Origin: Lelliottia sp. JS-SCA-14
GTDB taxonomy: Bacteria > Pseudomonadota > Gammaproteobacteria > Enterobacterales > Enterobacteriaceae
Direction: 5' to 3'
Length of the DNA stretch: 64,000 nucleotides
NCBI RefSeq assembly: GCF_035593345.1
Contig: NZ_CP141606.1
Span: forward strand, 806,001 to 870,000
Positions within the stretch are counted from its first letter, which is position 1, and every line of letters starts with the position of its first letter. The notes under the pieces were generated by a model that saw only the letters and a list, made by a program, of their open reading frames with translations, did not search any database and was not told the DNA's origin. Made by a program: the position numbers and the translations under genes. Shown here piece by piece: positions 12,816-23,633 of this stretch.

Positions 12816-13559
12816 TCAGCAGCAAGCCAGTTCAAAATCGAGACGTTCTGGCACGGTGCCATTCTCACTATCCAGCGGCATAAAGCGAATCGCAAAACGG
12901 CTTTTATGCCCGGAAATCTGCGGATAGAGCTGATCGCTGAGCGACAGATTCAGGCGCAGCAGATCGGCATCGTCGCCATTATCCTGGTAGAAACCGTTAA
13001 GGCTGGTTTGCTTACGAAACGGTGATGAGTGGCGCACGAGATCGAGGATCAGCGTCAGCGCCTGGTTCATCGGCTCCAGGCTTTCCATCCAGCTGTTCAC
13101 CTGCGCATCACGCTGTTCTTGCTGCATGTGCAGCCACATGTGCAGCGTCGGCAGGTCAAAGCTGCAGCAGCCGCCCGGAATACTCAGACGCTGGCGCACC
13201 AGAGCAATCAGGCGATCTTCACGCAGAAACTGCCCCACGCGAGGTGCGGCCATCAGGACTGTGCTGCTTTGTTTCAACTGCAGACGCAGGGAGTCAATCC
13301 GGCTCTGATCGACGCCCGGGACTTCCGCCCATCCCTGCAATTTACGCTGCTGACGCTCAAGCTCTTTCAGTAACTCGGTGCGGACATCACCGCGCTCAAT
13401 GACATCCAGCAGATCGCCGACGTTGCGAAAAAAATGCAGTGCGGTGGCGTGATCGGCGATAGGACGGTGATGCGACATCTGCTGAACGAGAAATTCGATG
13501 CGCAACCAGGTGCGCATTTTTTCATTGAGCGGGTGCTCAAAAAGGATGTGCGTATTCAT
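12816..13559 (-). CDS. zapD: ZapD, FtsZ-bundling protein
   Basis: Cytoplasmic division factor that crosslinks FtsZ filaments. 247 residues, the same as E. coli ZapD (YacF). It starts [20 protein letters not shown] and ends with the conserved [15 protein letters not shown] and LDFELACC. It overlaps the coaE stop by 1 nt (TAATG on the minus strand) and is followed 9 nt later by yacG, so the three genes are probably one operon. The protein acts on the FtsZ C-terminal peptide encoded at 6403-7554. Confidence 0.96.
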   Translation of the reverse strand: MNTHILFEHPLNEKMRTWLRIEFLVQQMSHHRPIADHATALHFFRNVGDLLDVIERGDVRTELLKELERQQRKLQGWAEVPGVDQSRIDSLRLQLKQSSTVLMAAPRVGQFLREDRLIALVRQRLSIPGGCCSFDLPTLHMWLHMQQEQRDAQVNSWMESLEPMNQALTLILDLVRHSSPFRKQTSLNGFYQDNGDDADLLRLNLSLSDQLYPQISGHKSRFAIRFMPLDSENGTVPERLDFELACC

Positions 13560-14179
13560 TATGGTTTTTCCTGTGCTACGGCCTGCGCGGCGTAGGTCAG
13601 ATATTGGGCGTGCAGGCGGGCGACATCCGAGGCAATGCGGTCGGGCGCGCCATCATTATCAATAACATCATCTGCGACGGCAAGGCGCGCTTCACGCGTT
13701 GCCTGCGCAGCAAGAATCTGTTCAGCGTGCTGGCGGGAGACATTATCGCGCAGCATCGTTCGCTGAAGCTGTGTCTCAGGCGACACATCAATCACCAGAA
13801 TACGATCTGCCTTATGCTGAAGCTGATTTTCAACAAGCAAGGGAACAACCCAGAGAACATAAGGCGACGTGGACCCGGCGATCTGGCGCTGAGTTTCCTG
13901 GTGAATCATGGGGTGCAGGAGGGCGTTGAGCCAGGCTTTTTCCGCCGGCTGCGAAAAGATACGCTCACGCAGCAGACGCCTGTTCAGCGTGCCATCGGCG
14001 TTGATCACGCTCTGTCCGAAATGCGCGGCGATAGCATGAAGACCGGGTGTATGAGGCTCTACCACCTGACGGGCAATAATATCCGCATCAATAATCGCGA
14101 TACCTAAGCGAGAAAAAGCGTCAGCCACGGTGCTTTTGCCACTGCCGATACCGCCCGTTAACGCAACGATGTACCCCAT
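13559..14179 (-). CDS. coaE: CoaE, dephospho-CoA kinase
   Basis: Last step of coenzyme A synthesis: phosphorylates the 3'-OH of dephospho-CoA with ATP. 206 residues, as in E. coli. The P-loop GGIGSGKST lies at residues 9-17, with [10 protein letters not shown] and the lid region around LLRERIF and [20 protein letters not shown]. First gene of the coaE-zapD-yacG set, divergent from guaC across 228 nt (14180-14407) that should hold both promoters; I see no other gene there. Confidence 0.97.
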   Translation of the reverse strand: MGYIVALTGGIGSGKSTVADAFSRLGIAIIDADIIARQVVEPHTPGLHAIAAHFGQSVINADGTLNRRLLRERIFSQPAEKAWLNALLHPMIHQETQRQIAGSTSPYVLWVVPLLVENQLQHKADRILVIDVSPETQLQRTMLRDNVSRQHAEQILAAQATREARLAVADDVIDNDGAPDRIASDVARLHAQYLTYAAQAVAQEKP

Positions 14180-14407
14180 TAAACCAAATCCTGGGAATTA
14201 TTCATTTTTAAAATCAGCTGGTTAGAAAGTAAACTTACACTAGCGAATGGTTAACTCTGTTTACCCGCTTTTGACCAGGTAAATTTATAGGATTGTAGCG
14301 TAAAAAAAGAGAAAATCGCAGTCTTGCGGAGCAGGTATTAGTGCGTATGATAGCGTCACTGGAGTTGTGCTTTTAATATATTTGCCTCTAACCCCAGGAA
14401 TCCGCAC

Positions 14408-15451
14408 ATGCGTATCGAAGAAGATCTGAAGTTAGGTTTCAAAGACGTTCTTATCCGCCCTAAACGCTCTACGCTGAAAAGCCGCTCAGACGTTGAACTC
14501 GAACGTCAATTCACCTTTAAACACTCCGGTCAGACCTGGTCTGGCGTGCCTGTGATTGCTGCCAATATGGATACCGTGGGTACCTTTGCGATGGCAACGG
14601 CGCTGGCGAAATTCGATATTCTGACCGCCGTGCACAAACACTACAGTATCGAAGAGTGGAGCGCGTTTGCCGCTTCTGCATCCGATGATGTGAAGAAACA
14701 CATCATGGTATCGACCGGTACATCCGATGCGGATTTCGAGAAAACCAAACAAATTCTGGTCGCGAACCCTGAGTTCAATTTTGTCTGCATCGACGTGGCG
14801 AACGGCTATTCCGAACACTTCGTGCAGTTCGTCAGCAAAGCGCGTGCGGCCTGGCCGACCAAAACCATCATCGCGGGTAACGTTGTGACCGGCGAGATGT
14901 GTGAAGAGCTGATTCTGTCCGGCGCGGATATCGTCAAAGTCGGTATCGGCCCGGGCTCAGTTTGCACCACGCGTGTGAAAACGGGTGTCGGTTATCCGCA
15001 GCTTTCCGCCGTGATCGAGTGTGCCGATGCGGCGCACGGTCTGGGCGGACAGATCATCAGCGACGGTGGCTGCACCATGCCGGGCGATGTGGCGAAAGCC
15101 TTCGGTGGCGGCGCAGATTTCGTGATGCTGGGCGGTATGCTGGCCGGTCACGAAGAGAGCGGCGGCACGGTGGTTGAAGAAAACGGCGAGAAATTCATGC
15201 TGTTCTACGGCATGAGCTCTGAATCCGCCATGAATCGCCATGTTGGCGGCGTGGCGCAGTATCGCGCAGCCGAGGGCAAAACCGTGAAACTGGCGCTGCG
15301 TGGCCCGGTTGAGAACACCGCTCGCGATGTTCTGGGTGGCCTGCGTTCTGCATGCACCTACGTCGGTGCATCCCGCCTGAAAGAGCTGACTAAGCGCACG
15401 ACGTTTATCCGCGTTCAGGAACAGGAAAACCGCGTATTCAATAGCCTGTAA
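14408..15451 (+). CDS. guaC: GuaC, GMP reductase
   Basis: Reduces GMP to IMP with NADPH, the salvage link from guanine to adenine nucleotides. 347 residues, as in E. coli. The IMPDH/GMPR barrel shows [18 protein letters not shown], and the catalytic Cys loop [11 protein letters not shown] (Cys186). The phosphate-binding [21 protein letters not shown] and [10 protein letters not shown] follow. It lacks a CBS domain insert, which separates it from IMP dehydrogenase. Monocistronic; a GC-rich hairpin follows. Confidence 0.97.
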   Translation: MRIEEDLKLGFKDVLIRPKRSTLKSRSDVELERQFTFKHSGQTWSGVPVIAANMDTVGTFAMATALAKFDILTAVHKHYSIEEWSAFAASASDDVKKHIMVSTGTSDADFEKTKQILVANPEFNFVCIDVANGYSEHFVQFVSKARAAWPTKTIIAGNVVTGEMCEELILSGADIVKVGIGPGSVCTTRVKTGVGYPQLSAVIECADAAHGLGGQIISDGGCTMPGDVAKAFGGGADFVMLGGMLAGHEESGGTVVEENGEKFMLFYGMSSESAMNRHVGGVAQYRAAEGKTVKLALRGPVENTARDVLGGLRSACTYVGASRLKELTKRTTFIRVQEQENRVFNSL

Positions 15452-15460
15452 TCGCTCTCC

Positions 15461-15486
15461 CGCTGGCGCGCACCCGTGCGCCAGCG
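15461..15486. terminator. Strong hairpin between convergent guaC and hofC
   Basis: CGCTGGCGC (15461-15469) pairs perfectly with GCGCCAGCG (15478-15486). It fills the 35-nt gap between the two stops. T-runs on either side are short, so terminator function is inferred from position and stem strength. Confidence 0.55.
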
Positions 15487-16683
15487 TTATCCCGCACTCA
15501 TCGCATCCCCCAAATGGAAAATCGGCAGATACATCGCCACCACCAGGGTTCCGATAATCACACCTGTCACAATTAACAGCAGCGGCTCTAACAGCGACGC
15601 CAGATTATCCGCGTGCTGAAATGTCTGCTCATTATGATGACGCGCCAGATTCGCCAGCATCGTGTCCAGCGCACCGGAAATCTCCCCCGTTCGTACCAGT
15701 TGAATACACAATGGCGTGAAGATCCCCGCTTCACTCAGTGATGACCAGATGGGGGCACCTTGCACTACGCGTTCCCTGATATCCCGCAGCACCTCTTTCC
15801 AGAACAGGCCCTCGACGGATTCCTGTGCACTCTCTAGTCCTTGTAAAAAGGCGATACCCGCCTGCTGCGTCAGGGAGAGGACGGTGTAGATTTGACTCAG
15901 TTTCTGCCCGCGAACAAGCGCCCCCATGACGGGCAAACTCAATACCCTGCGCTGGCTAAAGCGCTGCCATCCCGCATGTTGCCGCACGCTGCGTAGTGCG
16001 ATGAATGGAAAGAGCATGATGAAAACCAGCCCAATAATGTGCTGACGAATAAAATCCGCAAACTCCATCACCCAGCGCGTCAGTAGCGGAAGAGGGGTAT
16101 TAAAGGTTTTATAGATACCCGCAAATTCCGGTAATACGAGCGTGACCATCGCCAAGACCACGACAGCGGCCAGGGTCAGAATGATCGCCGGGTAACGCAG
16201 GGCCTTTTTCACCTTCGCACTCAGTTGCTGATGAGATTTTTGCTGCTGCGCCAGCTGGCGGCAGCACTCTTCCAGTTTTCCGGTCAGCTCGCCGGTTTTC
16301 ATCATTGAGATATACAGCGGAGAAAAAACCTCTGGCCATTTTTTCAGGGCATCGGAGAACGCGCAGCCTGCGCTGAGATCTTCCGCAAGACTCGACAGTA
16401 GCGCCTGCCATTGCTTAACAGGATGTTGCTCGGCCAGCATTTGCAGGCTGTAAGCGAGCGTGAGCCCTGCCTGAAGCAGGGCGGCAAGCTGGCGGAAAAG
16501 CTCATAGCAGTGCTGCGGCTGCCATTTCTGGAGCATCAGACTGCGCGAGAGTGCCAGCGGACAGAGTGCCCGACCAGACAACAGATTCAAGGCCGCCTCC
16601 CGATCGACTGCCCAAAGGGTGCCCTGCTGGAGCTCTCCCTCTAACGTCAAAGCCCGCCAGCGCCAGAGATGGTTAGCAGCCAT
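15487..16683 (-). CDS. hofC: HofC, type IV pilus assembly membrane protein (PilC/GspF family)
   Basis: Polytopic inner-membrane platform protein related to PilC. 398 residues from the ATG at 16683 (MAANHLWRW); E. coli HofC has 400. Two GspF domains are visible (LAALLQAGLTLAYSLQMLAEQH in the first half; LTQQAGIAFLQGLES in the second), with membrane spans around ALRYPAIILTLAAVVVLAM, IIGLVFIMLFPFIAL and the C-terminal LLIVTGVIIGTLVVAMYLPI. The start lies 11 nt inside hofB. It is part of the ppdD-hofB-hofC operon; whether a pilus is assembled is unknown. Confidence 0.93.
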   Translation of the reverse strand: MAANHLWRWRALTLEGELQQGTLWAVDREAALNLLSGRALCPLALSRSLMLQKWQPQHCYELFRQLAALLQAGLTLAYSLQMLAEQHPVKQWQALLSSLAEDLSAGCAFSDALKKWPEVFSPLYISMMKTGELTGKLEECCRQLAQQQKSHQQLSAKVKKALRYPAIILTLAAVVVLAMVTLVLPEFAGIYKTFNTPLPLLTRWVMEFADFIRQHIIGLVFIMLFPFIALRSVRQHAGWQRFSQRRVLSLPVMGALVRGQKLSQIYTVLSLTQQAGIAFLQGLESAQESVEGLFWKEVLRDIRERVVQGAPIWSSLSEAGIFTPLCIQLVRTGEISGALDTMLANLARHHNEQTFQHADNLASLLEPLLLIVTGVIIGTLVVAMYLPIFHLGDAMSAG

Positions 16684-18058
16684 CCGGTAGCCCCAGCACG
16701 CGAACGATCTCCTCCAGCGTGGTATGACCTTGCTCAACGGTCAGGCAGCCGTGTGCAAAGAGCGTGGTCATCCCGGTGCGCCGTGCGGTGTGGTCAATTT
16801 GTTCAATCGACGCGCCGCTGGCAATGGCCTGGCGGATGTCGCTGTTCACCGAGAGCACTTCAAACAGGGCGACGCGGCCATAAAAGCCGTGATAACAGCG
16901 ATCGCATCCTGCCGGCTGCCAGTGAGGAAGCTCACGCGGCCAGACAGTCTCTGGAAGCGTTATCCTTTGGTCAGTCTCTTTTCGGCAGTGCGGGCATAAG
17001 CGGCGGACCAACCTCTGGGCAATCACCAGCGTCAGAGCTGAGGAGACCATCCAGCGGGCTACGCCCATCTGCTGTAAGCGGATCAGCGTTTCGGTGGTGG
17101 AGTTGGTATGCAACGTTGAGAGCACCAGATGCCCGGTCTGCGCAGCGTTGATGGCAATCTCAGCCGTTTCGCCATCGCGGATCTCGCCCACCATGATGAT
17201 GTCCGGATCCTGACGCAAAAGTGCTCGCAGCACGCTTTGAAAGGACAGACCGGCGCGCGGGTTGATCTGCGTCTGATTCAGCCCGGCAAGCGGAATTTCA
17301 ATCGGATCTTCGACGCTGCAAATATTCACGTCCTGACCGTTCCGGGCCTGCAGCGCGCTATAGAGCGTGACGGTTTTCCCACTGCCGGTCGGGCCGGTCA
17401 CCAATAAAAGCCCCTGCGGCTGATGGAGCGCATCGGCAAACAGCGCGCGCTGGGCCTCCGTCATCCCTAAGGCATCCAGTTCCAGCGCCTGTTGCACCTG
17501 GTGCAGCAAGCGCAGAACGATTTTTTCGCCTCCTCGGCAGGGGAGCGTTGCGATACGAAACGAGACGGCGTTGCCTGCCAGCTCAACGGTGAACTGCCCG
17601 TCCTGCGGCAAACGGCGCTCGGCGATATCCAACTCCCCCAATACCTTCAGGCGGGCGATCAGCGTGGTCGCCACCGCAGCCGTTAAGGGCGGCTGCGGGT
17701 ATAGCACACCGTCGATACGCAAACGGATTTGCCAGGTCTCGCCCGCGGGCTCGACGTGGATATCCGAGGCGCGCTGGCTGAGGGCCTGCAAAAGCGTCCG
17801 GTTGAGAATATCGACCGCTGAACTCGTCACCAGAGTGGTGACCGGTAAAGAGGATTGGGATGACGCCTGCTGATGTTTCTCCATCCGCTCTTTCGACCAG
17901 CACTCAATATCAATCCGCTTTTGCGTGGCGAAGCGCAGGGCTTCCATCATCTGTGATGCTGGTGTGTCCACCACGGCAATGTTGATCGTCTCATCGTTGC
18001 TGCCTAACAGCAGCGCATGATGGCGCTGGCACAGCAGCGTCAGTTGCTCTGTATTCAT
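16673..18058 (-). CDS. hofB: HofB, type IV pilus assembly ATPase (PilB/GspE family)
   Basis: Cytoplasmic secretion ATPase expected to power pilin polymerisation. 461 residues, as in E. coli. A divergent N-domain (1-140) is followed by the GspE core: RASDIHVEPAG, Walker A GPTGSGKT (about residue 225), Asp box VEDPIEIPL, Walker B IIMVGEIRDGETAEIA and the His box TGHLVLSTLHTN. A CPHC-type cysteine pair and a CDRCYHGFYGR segment resemble the zinc motif of GspE. It lies between ppdD and hofC. Confidence 0.95.
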   Translation of the reverse strand: MNTEQLTLLCQRHHALLLGSNDETINIAVVDTPASQMMEALRFATQKRIDIECWSKERMEKHQQASSQSSLPVTTLVTSSAVDILNRTLLQALSQRASDIHVEPAGETWQIRLRIDGVLYPQPPLTAAVATTLIARLKVLGELDIAERRLPQDGQFTVELAGNAVSFRIATLPCRGGEKIVLRLLHQVQQALELDALGMTEAQRALFADALHQPQGLLLVTGPTGSGKTVTLYSALQARNGQDVNICSVEDPIEIPLAGLNQTQINPRAGLSFQSVLRALLRQDPDIIMVGEIRDGETAEIAINAAQTGHLVLSTLHTNSTTETLIRLQQMGVARWMVSSALTLVIAQRLVRRLCPHCRKETDQRITLPETVWPRELPHWQPAGCDRCYHGFYGRVALFEVLSVNSDIRQAIASGASIEQIDHTARRTGMTTLFAHGCLTVEQGHTTLEEIVRVLGLPDGC

Positions 18059-18069
18059 GGTCAGCGCCT

Positions 18070-18507
18070 TTATTTGTTATCGAAGCGGAAAACGTCTTCG
18101 CACGCCTGCTTTAACGCGCTGTCATTAGCGATAGTGCAGTCGCGCGTCCAGCCGGTGATGCCGTCCCCGTCGCTCCAGACCGGTGCCAGCAGAACTTCCA
18201 GACCGTTCAGGCTCTCCTGGCCTGTCAGTGCCACCACACCTTTGGCAACGCTCATCGCAGAGACATAGCGCGTGGTCGTTGGAGAGCGAATGCCGTTGGT
18301 TCCGCCATCGCAGGTATCGACTCCGCCGTGCTCAAGTGCGCAAAGTTCAATGGCCGTGCGATAGGGGACAAAGGTTTGCAACATATCCGTCAGCGCGGCT
18401 TTGCGCAGATAGTTCTGGTACGCAGGCACGCCGATGGCGCTGAGAATCGCGATAATGCCAATGACGACCATTAGCTCAATGAGGGTAAATCCTTGTTGTC
18501 TGTTCAT
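18070..18507 (-). CDS. ppdD: PpdD, prepilin of type IV pilus
   Basis: Major type IV prepilin-like protein. 145 residues. A short basic leader MNRQQG is followed by the prepilin peptidase site G/F and the hydrophobic N-helix FTLIELMVVIGIIAILSAIG, with Glu5 of the mature protein present. Two Cys near residues 50 and 60 (ELCALEHGGVDTC) and a C-terminal pair (RDCTIANDSALKQAC) could form the disulfides seen in PpdD. First gene of the minus-strand hof set, 192 nt downstream of nadC. Confidence 0.95.
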   Translation of the reverse strand: MNRQQGFTLIELMVVIGIIAILSAIGVPAYQNYLRKAALTDMLQTFVPYRTAIELCALEHGGVDTCDGGTNGIRSPTTTRYVSAMSVAKGVVALTGQESLNGLEVLLAPVWSDGDGITGWTRDCTIANDSALKQACEDVFRFDNK

Positions 18508-18661
18508 GTCAGCTCCTTGGGTTTCGTGACGCCACTGTGGCAGCGCGAAGAGACAAACACGAGGAGCGAAAAAAGGATCGTGAAGGGCGATTCAGAGGAT
18601 TTTAAAGCGGTTGCATTGCTGCATTAACACTTTGCGAGGCGCGTCGTAAAAGCGTGCGAAG

Positions 18662-18689
18662 TTCCTCCTCTCCCGTAGAAGAGGAGGAA
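18662..18689 (-). terminator. Hairpin downstream of nadC
   Basis: TTCCTCCTCT (18662-18671) pairs perfectly with AGAGGAGGAA (18680-18689), just past the nadC stop on the minus strand. It has no strong T-run, so it may end nadC transcription or merely stabilise the 3' end. Confidence 0.45.
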
Positions 18690-18699
18690 TAAACCTGTA

Positions 18700-20240
<1,541 letters not shown>

Positions 20241-20244
<4 letters not shown>

Positions 20245-21095
20245 CGTTGTTTACCATGCTGCTGGTGATGATCGCTGAACGGTTGTTTAAACTGGGCGAG
20301 CACTGGCATTTGGATCACCGGATGGAAGTGATCTTCCGTCGGATTAAACATTTTTCGATGCTACGCACTCTCCTGATGACCGCCGTGGTGATGGGCGTGG
20401 TGTTCCTGCTGCTGCGCGCGCTGCATGGCCTGTTTTTCAACGTGCCGCTGCTGGTGGTGTGGATCCTGCTGGGCGTGCTGTGCATCGGTGCTGGAAAGGT
20501 TCGGTTGCACTACCATGCCTATCTGAAAGCCGCATCCCGCGACGATAGCCACGCGCGTGGCGCGATGGCGAGCGAGCTGACGCTGATCCACGGCGTTCCG
20601 CCGGACTGCAACGAGCGCGATTACTTGCGCGAGCTGCAAAACGCGCTGCTGTGGATTAACTTCCGCTATTACCTCGCGCCGCTGTTCTGGTTTGTGGTGG
20701 GCGGCCCACTGGGGCCGGTGTTCCTGATGGGCTACGCTTTCTTACGCGCCTGGCAGACCTGGCTGGCGCGCTATCTGACGCCGCACGAACGACTGCTGTC
20801 AGGCATCGATGCGATTTTACACGTGCTGGACTGGCTGCCGGTGCGCCTGGTGGGCGTGGTGTATGCTCTGATTGGTCACGGCGAGAAGGCGCTTCCGGCG
20901 TGGTTTGCTTCCCTGGCGGATCGTCATACCTCGCAGTATCAGGTGCTGACGCGTCTGGCGCAGTTCTCCCTGGCCCGCGAACCGCACACGGATAAAGTCG
21001 AAACCCCGAAAGCAGCGGTGTCGATGGCGAAGAAAACCTCGTTTGTGATTGTGGTGCTGGTCGCGTTGCTGACGATTTACGGCACGCTGGTGTAA
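20241..21095 (+). CDS. ampE: AmpE, inner-membrane protein of the ampDE operon
   Basis: Membrane protein whose molecular role is unsettled; it was described as a sensory or transport-like partner of AmpD. 284 residues, as in E. coli. Hydrophobic spans lie around [57 protein letters not shown] and the C-terminal [18 protein letters not shown] soluble loop between spans 2 and 3 contains [21 protein letters not shown]. Translationally coupled to ampD. Confidence 0.95.
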
Positions 21096-21113
21096 GCCAG
21101 CGCACCGCATTCC

Positions 21114-22064
21114 TCAATATGTATCCGCAGGCGGGATGCCAAAATCGGGCATCCCGTTTTCGTTCCAGCGCACGACTTTCAGGCGGGTGTGACGATTTGG
21201 ATCGTACAGCGGGTCGCCCTCAATTTCGGTGTAATTGCGCGCGTGATACACCAGCACATCTTCCCCATCCGGCGTCTGCGTAAAGCTGTTATGCCCCGGC
21301 CCGTACTGACGATTTTCGTAGCTGGTAGTGAACACCGGGCGTGGTGATTTGTGCCAGTTGGCCGCGACACGCGGATCGGCGCTTTTATCAATCCACAGCA
21401 GCCCCATGCAGTAGTTCTCATCCGTCGCGCTGGCGGAGTAGCTGATAAACAGCCTGTCGCCATGCTCCAGCACTGCCGGGCCTTCGTTGACCCAGAACCC
21501 GCGACACTCCCAGTCATACTCCGGTTTGCTGAGCATCACCGGCTCGCCTTTAAGCGTCCACGCGTTTTCCATTTCACACAGATAGAGATTGGAGTTGCCT
21601 GAGATATCCGGCGCTTTTTGCGCCCACAGATACCAGCGCTTGTCTTGATGAACGAAAGTGGTGGCATCGAGCGCAAAAGTATCGAACGGCGTGACGATTT
21701 GCCCTTTCTCGACCCATTTTCCGGCCAGCGGATCGCTGTCGGCGCACTCCAGGGCGAACATCCGGTGCTGGAACATATTCAGCCCATCGAGCGCTTGAGT
21801 ATGCGCGGCGGCAAAGTAGATGATCCATTTGCCGTCGATGTGATGCAGTTCCGGTGCCCAGATCAGCTCGCTCATCGGCCCGGCCTCGGGTTTTCGCCAG
21901 ACCACCACCTCTTCGGCGCTGCGCAACCCTTCCAGCGAATCGGCGCGGCGGATCGCCAGTCGGTCGTACTCGGGCACCGAGGCGATGAAGTAATACAGCC
22001 CTTCGTGATGCAGAATAAACGGGTCGGCACGTTGTTCGATAAAGGGATTGGGCCAGTCACGCAT
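21114..22064 (-). CDS. GH43 family glycoside hydrolase, probable alpha-L-arabinofuranosidase
   Basis: A five-bladed beta-propeller glycosidase of family GH43 by its motifs: catalytic base Asp14 in RADPFI, pKa-setting Asp133 in ALDATTF, and proton donor Glu194 in NEGPAVL. 316 residues from the ATG at 22064 (AAGGAA site upstream), with no signal peptide, so it should act in the cytoplasm on imported oligosaccharides. The size resembles exo-arabinofuranosidases more than the larger GH43 xylosidases such as YagH; the exact substrate (arabino- or xylo-oligosaccharide) is inferred. Its start codon follows the symporter gene closely, so the two form an operon. Confidence 0.82.
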   Translation of the reverse strand: MRDWPNPFIEQRADPFILHHEGLYYFIASVPEYDRLAIRRADSLEGLRSAEEVVVWRKPEAGPMSELIWAPELHHIDGKWIIYFAAAHTQALDGLNMFQHRMFALECADSDPLAGKWVEKGQIVTPFDTFALDATTFVHQDKRWYLWAQKAPDISGNSNLYLCEMENAWTLKGEPVMLSKPEYDWECRGFWVNEGPAVLEHGDRLFISYSASATDENYCMGLLWIDKSADPRVAANWHKSPRPVFTTSYENRQYGPGHNSFTQTPDGEDVLVYHARNYTEIEGDPLYDPNRHTRLKVVRWNENGMPDFGIPPADTY

Positions 22065-22074
22065 TGGGCTTTCC

Positions 22075-23472
22075 TTATTTGGTTTCAGCGGCTTTGAGTT
22101 CCTGATAGTCATTCAGCTCGCGATAGTTCATGCGGCGTTTCTCCAGGTCTTCCTGAATCTGTTTCATCAGGTCACGGTCTACTTTCAGCAGACGCACCAC
22201 ACCTGCGGTAATCAAATAGCCAACGCCCGGTATGATGGTAAACAGCAGGACGATGCCGTTGATGGCATCGGCGCTTTGCGCCTTAGCACCCGCGTCGTAG
22301 CCGTACCAGGAGAGCAGGAATCCGACCATCGCCCCGGCGATCGCCAGCCCCAGTTTGAGGAAGAAAATGTTGCCTGAGAAGCTGATTCCGGTGATGCGCT
22401 TCCCGGTTTTCCACTCGCCGTAGTCGTCCACGTCGGCCATCAGGGACCAGTGCAGCGGGGACGGGATCTGATGCAGGACGTTGAGCAGGAAGTAGAGCAC
22501 CACGATGGTGGTGGTGGCTTTCGGGTCGAAGAAGTAGAACGCGCTGGAGAAAATGGCCAGGGCGATGTTGGTCCAGAAGAACACTTTCAGCTTGCACCAG
22601 CGGTCGGTCAGGGTTTTTGCGAGGATGCTGCCGAGCATCATGCCCACCACGCCGAGGCTGATAAACAGGGTGGCGAAATGGGTGCTTTGCCCCATCACCC
22701 AGGTGACGTAGTACATGGTCGCCGCCATGCGGATAAAGCCAGGGCACACGTTGCACAGGGTCAGAAGCAGGATGCGCACCCACTGATCGTTCTTCCACAC
22801 GTCTTTCAGATCGTTTTTCAGTTCATCATTGGTTTGTACCGCCGGGCGAATACGTTCTCGTACGGTTGAGAAACTAAACAGGAACATACAGGTGCCAATC
22901 AGCGCCAGCACGGTCATCGCCATCTGGTAGCCTTTGGCTTTGTCGTCACCGCCAAAAAACTCCACCATCGGCAGCAACGTTAACGAGAGCAACAGCGTCG
23001 CAATCCCGACCATCACAAAGCGATACGACTGACAGGCCACACGCTCTTTTGGATCGTTGGTGATTACGCCACCCAGCGAGCAGTAAGGGATGTTGATGGC
23101 CGTGTAGGTGAGCGACAGCAGGAAGTAGGTGACAAACGCATAGATAACTTTGCTGTTGTAAGTCCACTCCGGCGTGGTGAACATCAGAATACTGAACAGA
23201 GCATAGGGGAACGCAATCCACAGCAACCATGGACGAAATCGGCCATATTTACTGCGGGTACGGTCAGCGATCGCGCCCATGATCGGGTCGGTGATGGCGT
23301 CAATCACGCGAACTGAGAGTAACAACACCCCGACCAGCGCGGGGGCCAGGCCGAAGATATCCGTATAAAAATAGTTAACAAACAACATAATGGCGCCAAA
23401 GATGATGTTGCATCCCGCGTCGCCCATGCCATAGCCGATCTTTTCTTTTACAGACAGTTTATTGTTATCCAT
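22075..23472 (-). CDS. GPH-family sugar:cation symporter (XynT/YicJ-like)
   Basis: Glycoside-pentoside-hexuronide symporter of the inner membrane, 465 residues with about 12 spans. The start MDNNKLSVKEKIGYGMGDAG is the family N-terminus; the ATG at 23472 has a GGAGAG site. Family motifs visible: DAITDPIMGAIADRTRSKYGRFRPW after span 2 and DDYGEWKTGKRITGISFS in the second half. The reading frame stays open for 104 codons upstream but that part is not protein-like. It probably imports the short pentosides cleaved by the GH43 enzyme encoded 10 nt downstream. Confidence 0.85.
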   Translation of the reverse strand: MDNNKLSVKEKIGYGMGDAGCNIIFGAIMLFVNYFYTDIFGLAPALVGVLLLSVRVIDAITDPIMGAIADRTRSKYGRFRPWLLWIAFPYALFSILMFTTPEWTYNSKVIYAFVTYFLLSLTYTAINIPYCSLGGVITNDPKERVACQSYRFVMVGIATLLLSLTLLPMVEFFGGDDKAKGYQMAMTVLALIGTCMFLFSFSTVRERIRPAVQTNDELKNDLKDVWKNDQWVRILLLTLCNVCPGFIRMAATMYYVTWVMGQSTHFATLFISLGVVGMMLGSILAKTLTDRWCKLKVFFWTNIALAIFSSAFYFFDPKATTTIVVLYFLLNVLHQIPSPLHWSLMADVDDYGEWKTGKRITGISFSGNIFFLKLGLAIAGAMVGFLLSWYGYDAGAKAQSADAINGIVLLFTIIPGVGYLITAGVVRLLKVDRDLMKQIQEDLEKRRMNYRELNDYQELKAAETK

Positions 23473-23596
23473 CGACAGCTCTCCGAGTTTCGGTATGGAG
23501 AGAATTATTCGCTGGCGAAGGAATATATGCGTTGCAGGATAAGGGCGGTGATATGGATGAAATGGCTGTGGGTGAGAATTTGTGAGGCAGGTAACA

Positions 23597-23625
23597 CGCT
23601 CTGTACCCCAGTCGGGCACAGAGCG
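23597..23625 (-). terminator. Hairpin downstream of aroP
   Basis: CGCTCTGT at 23597-23604 pairs with ACAGAGCG at 23618-23625, with CCC/GGG extending the stem inward. It sits immediately after the aroP stop on the minus strand; the following T-run is weak. The remaining gap up to the symporter start should contain that operon's promoter. Confidence 0.45.
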
Positions 23626-23633
23626 AGACGGGA

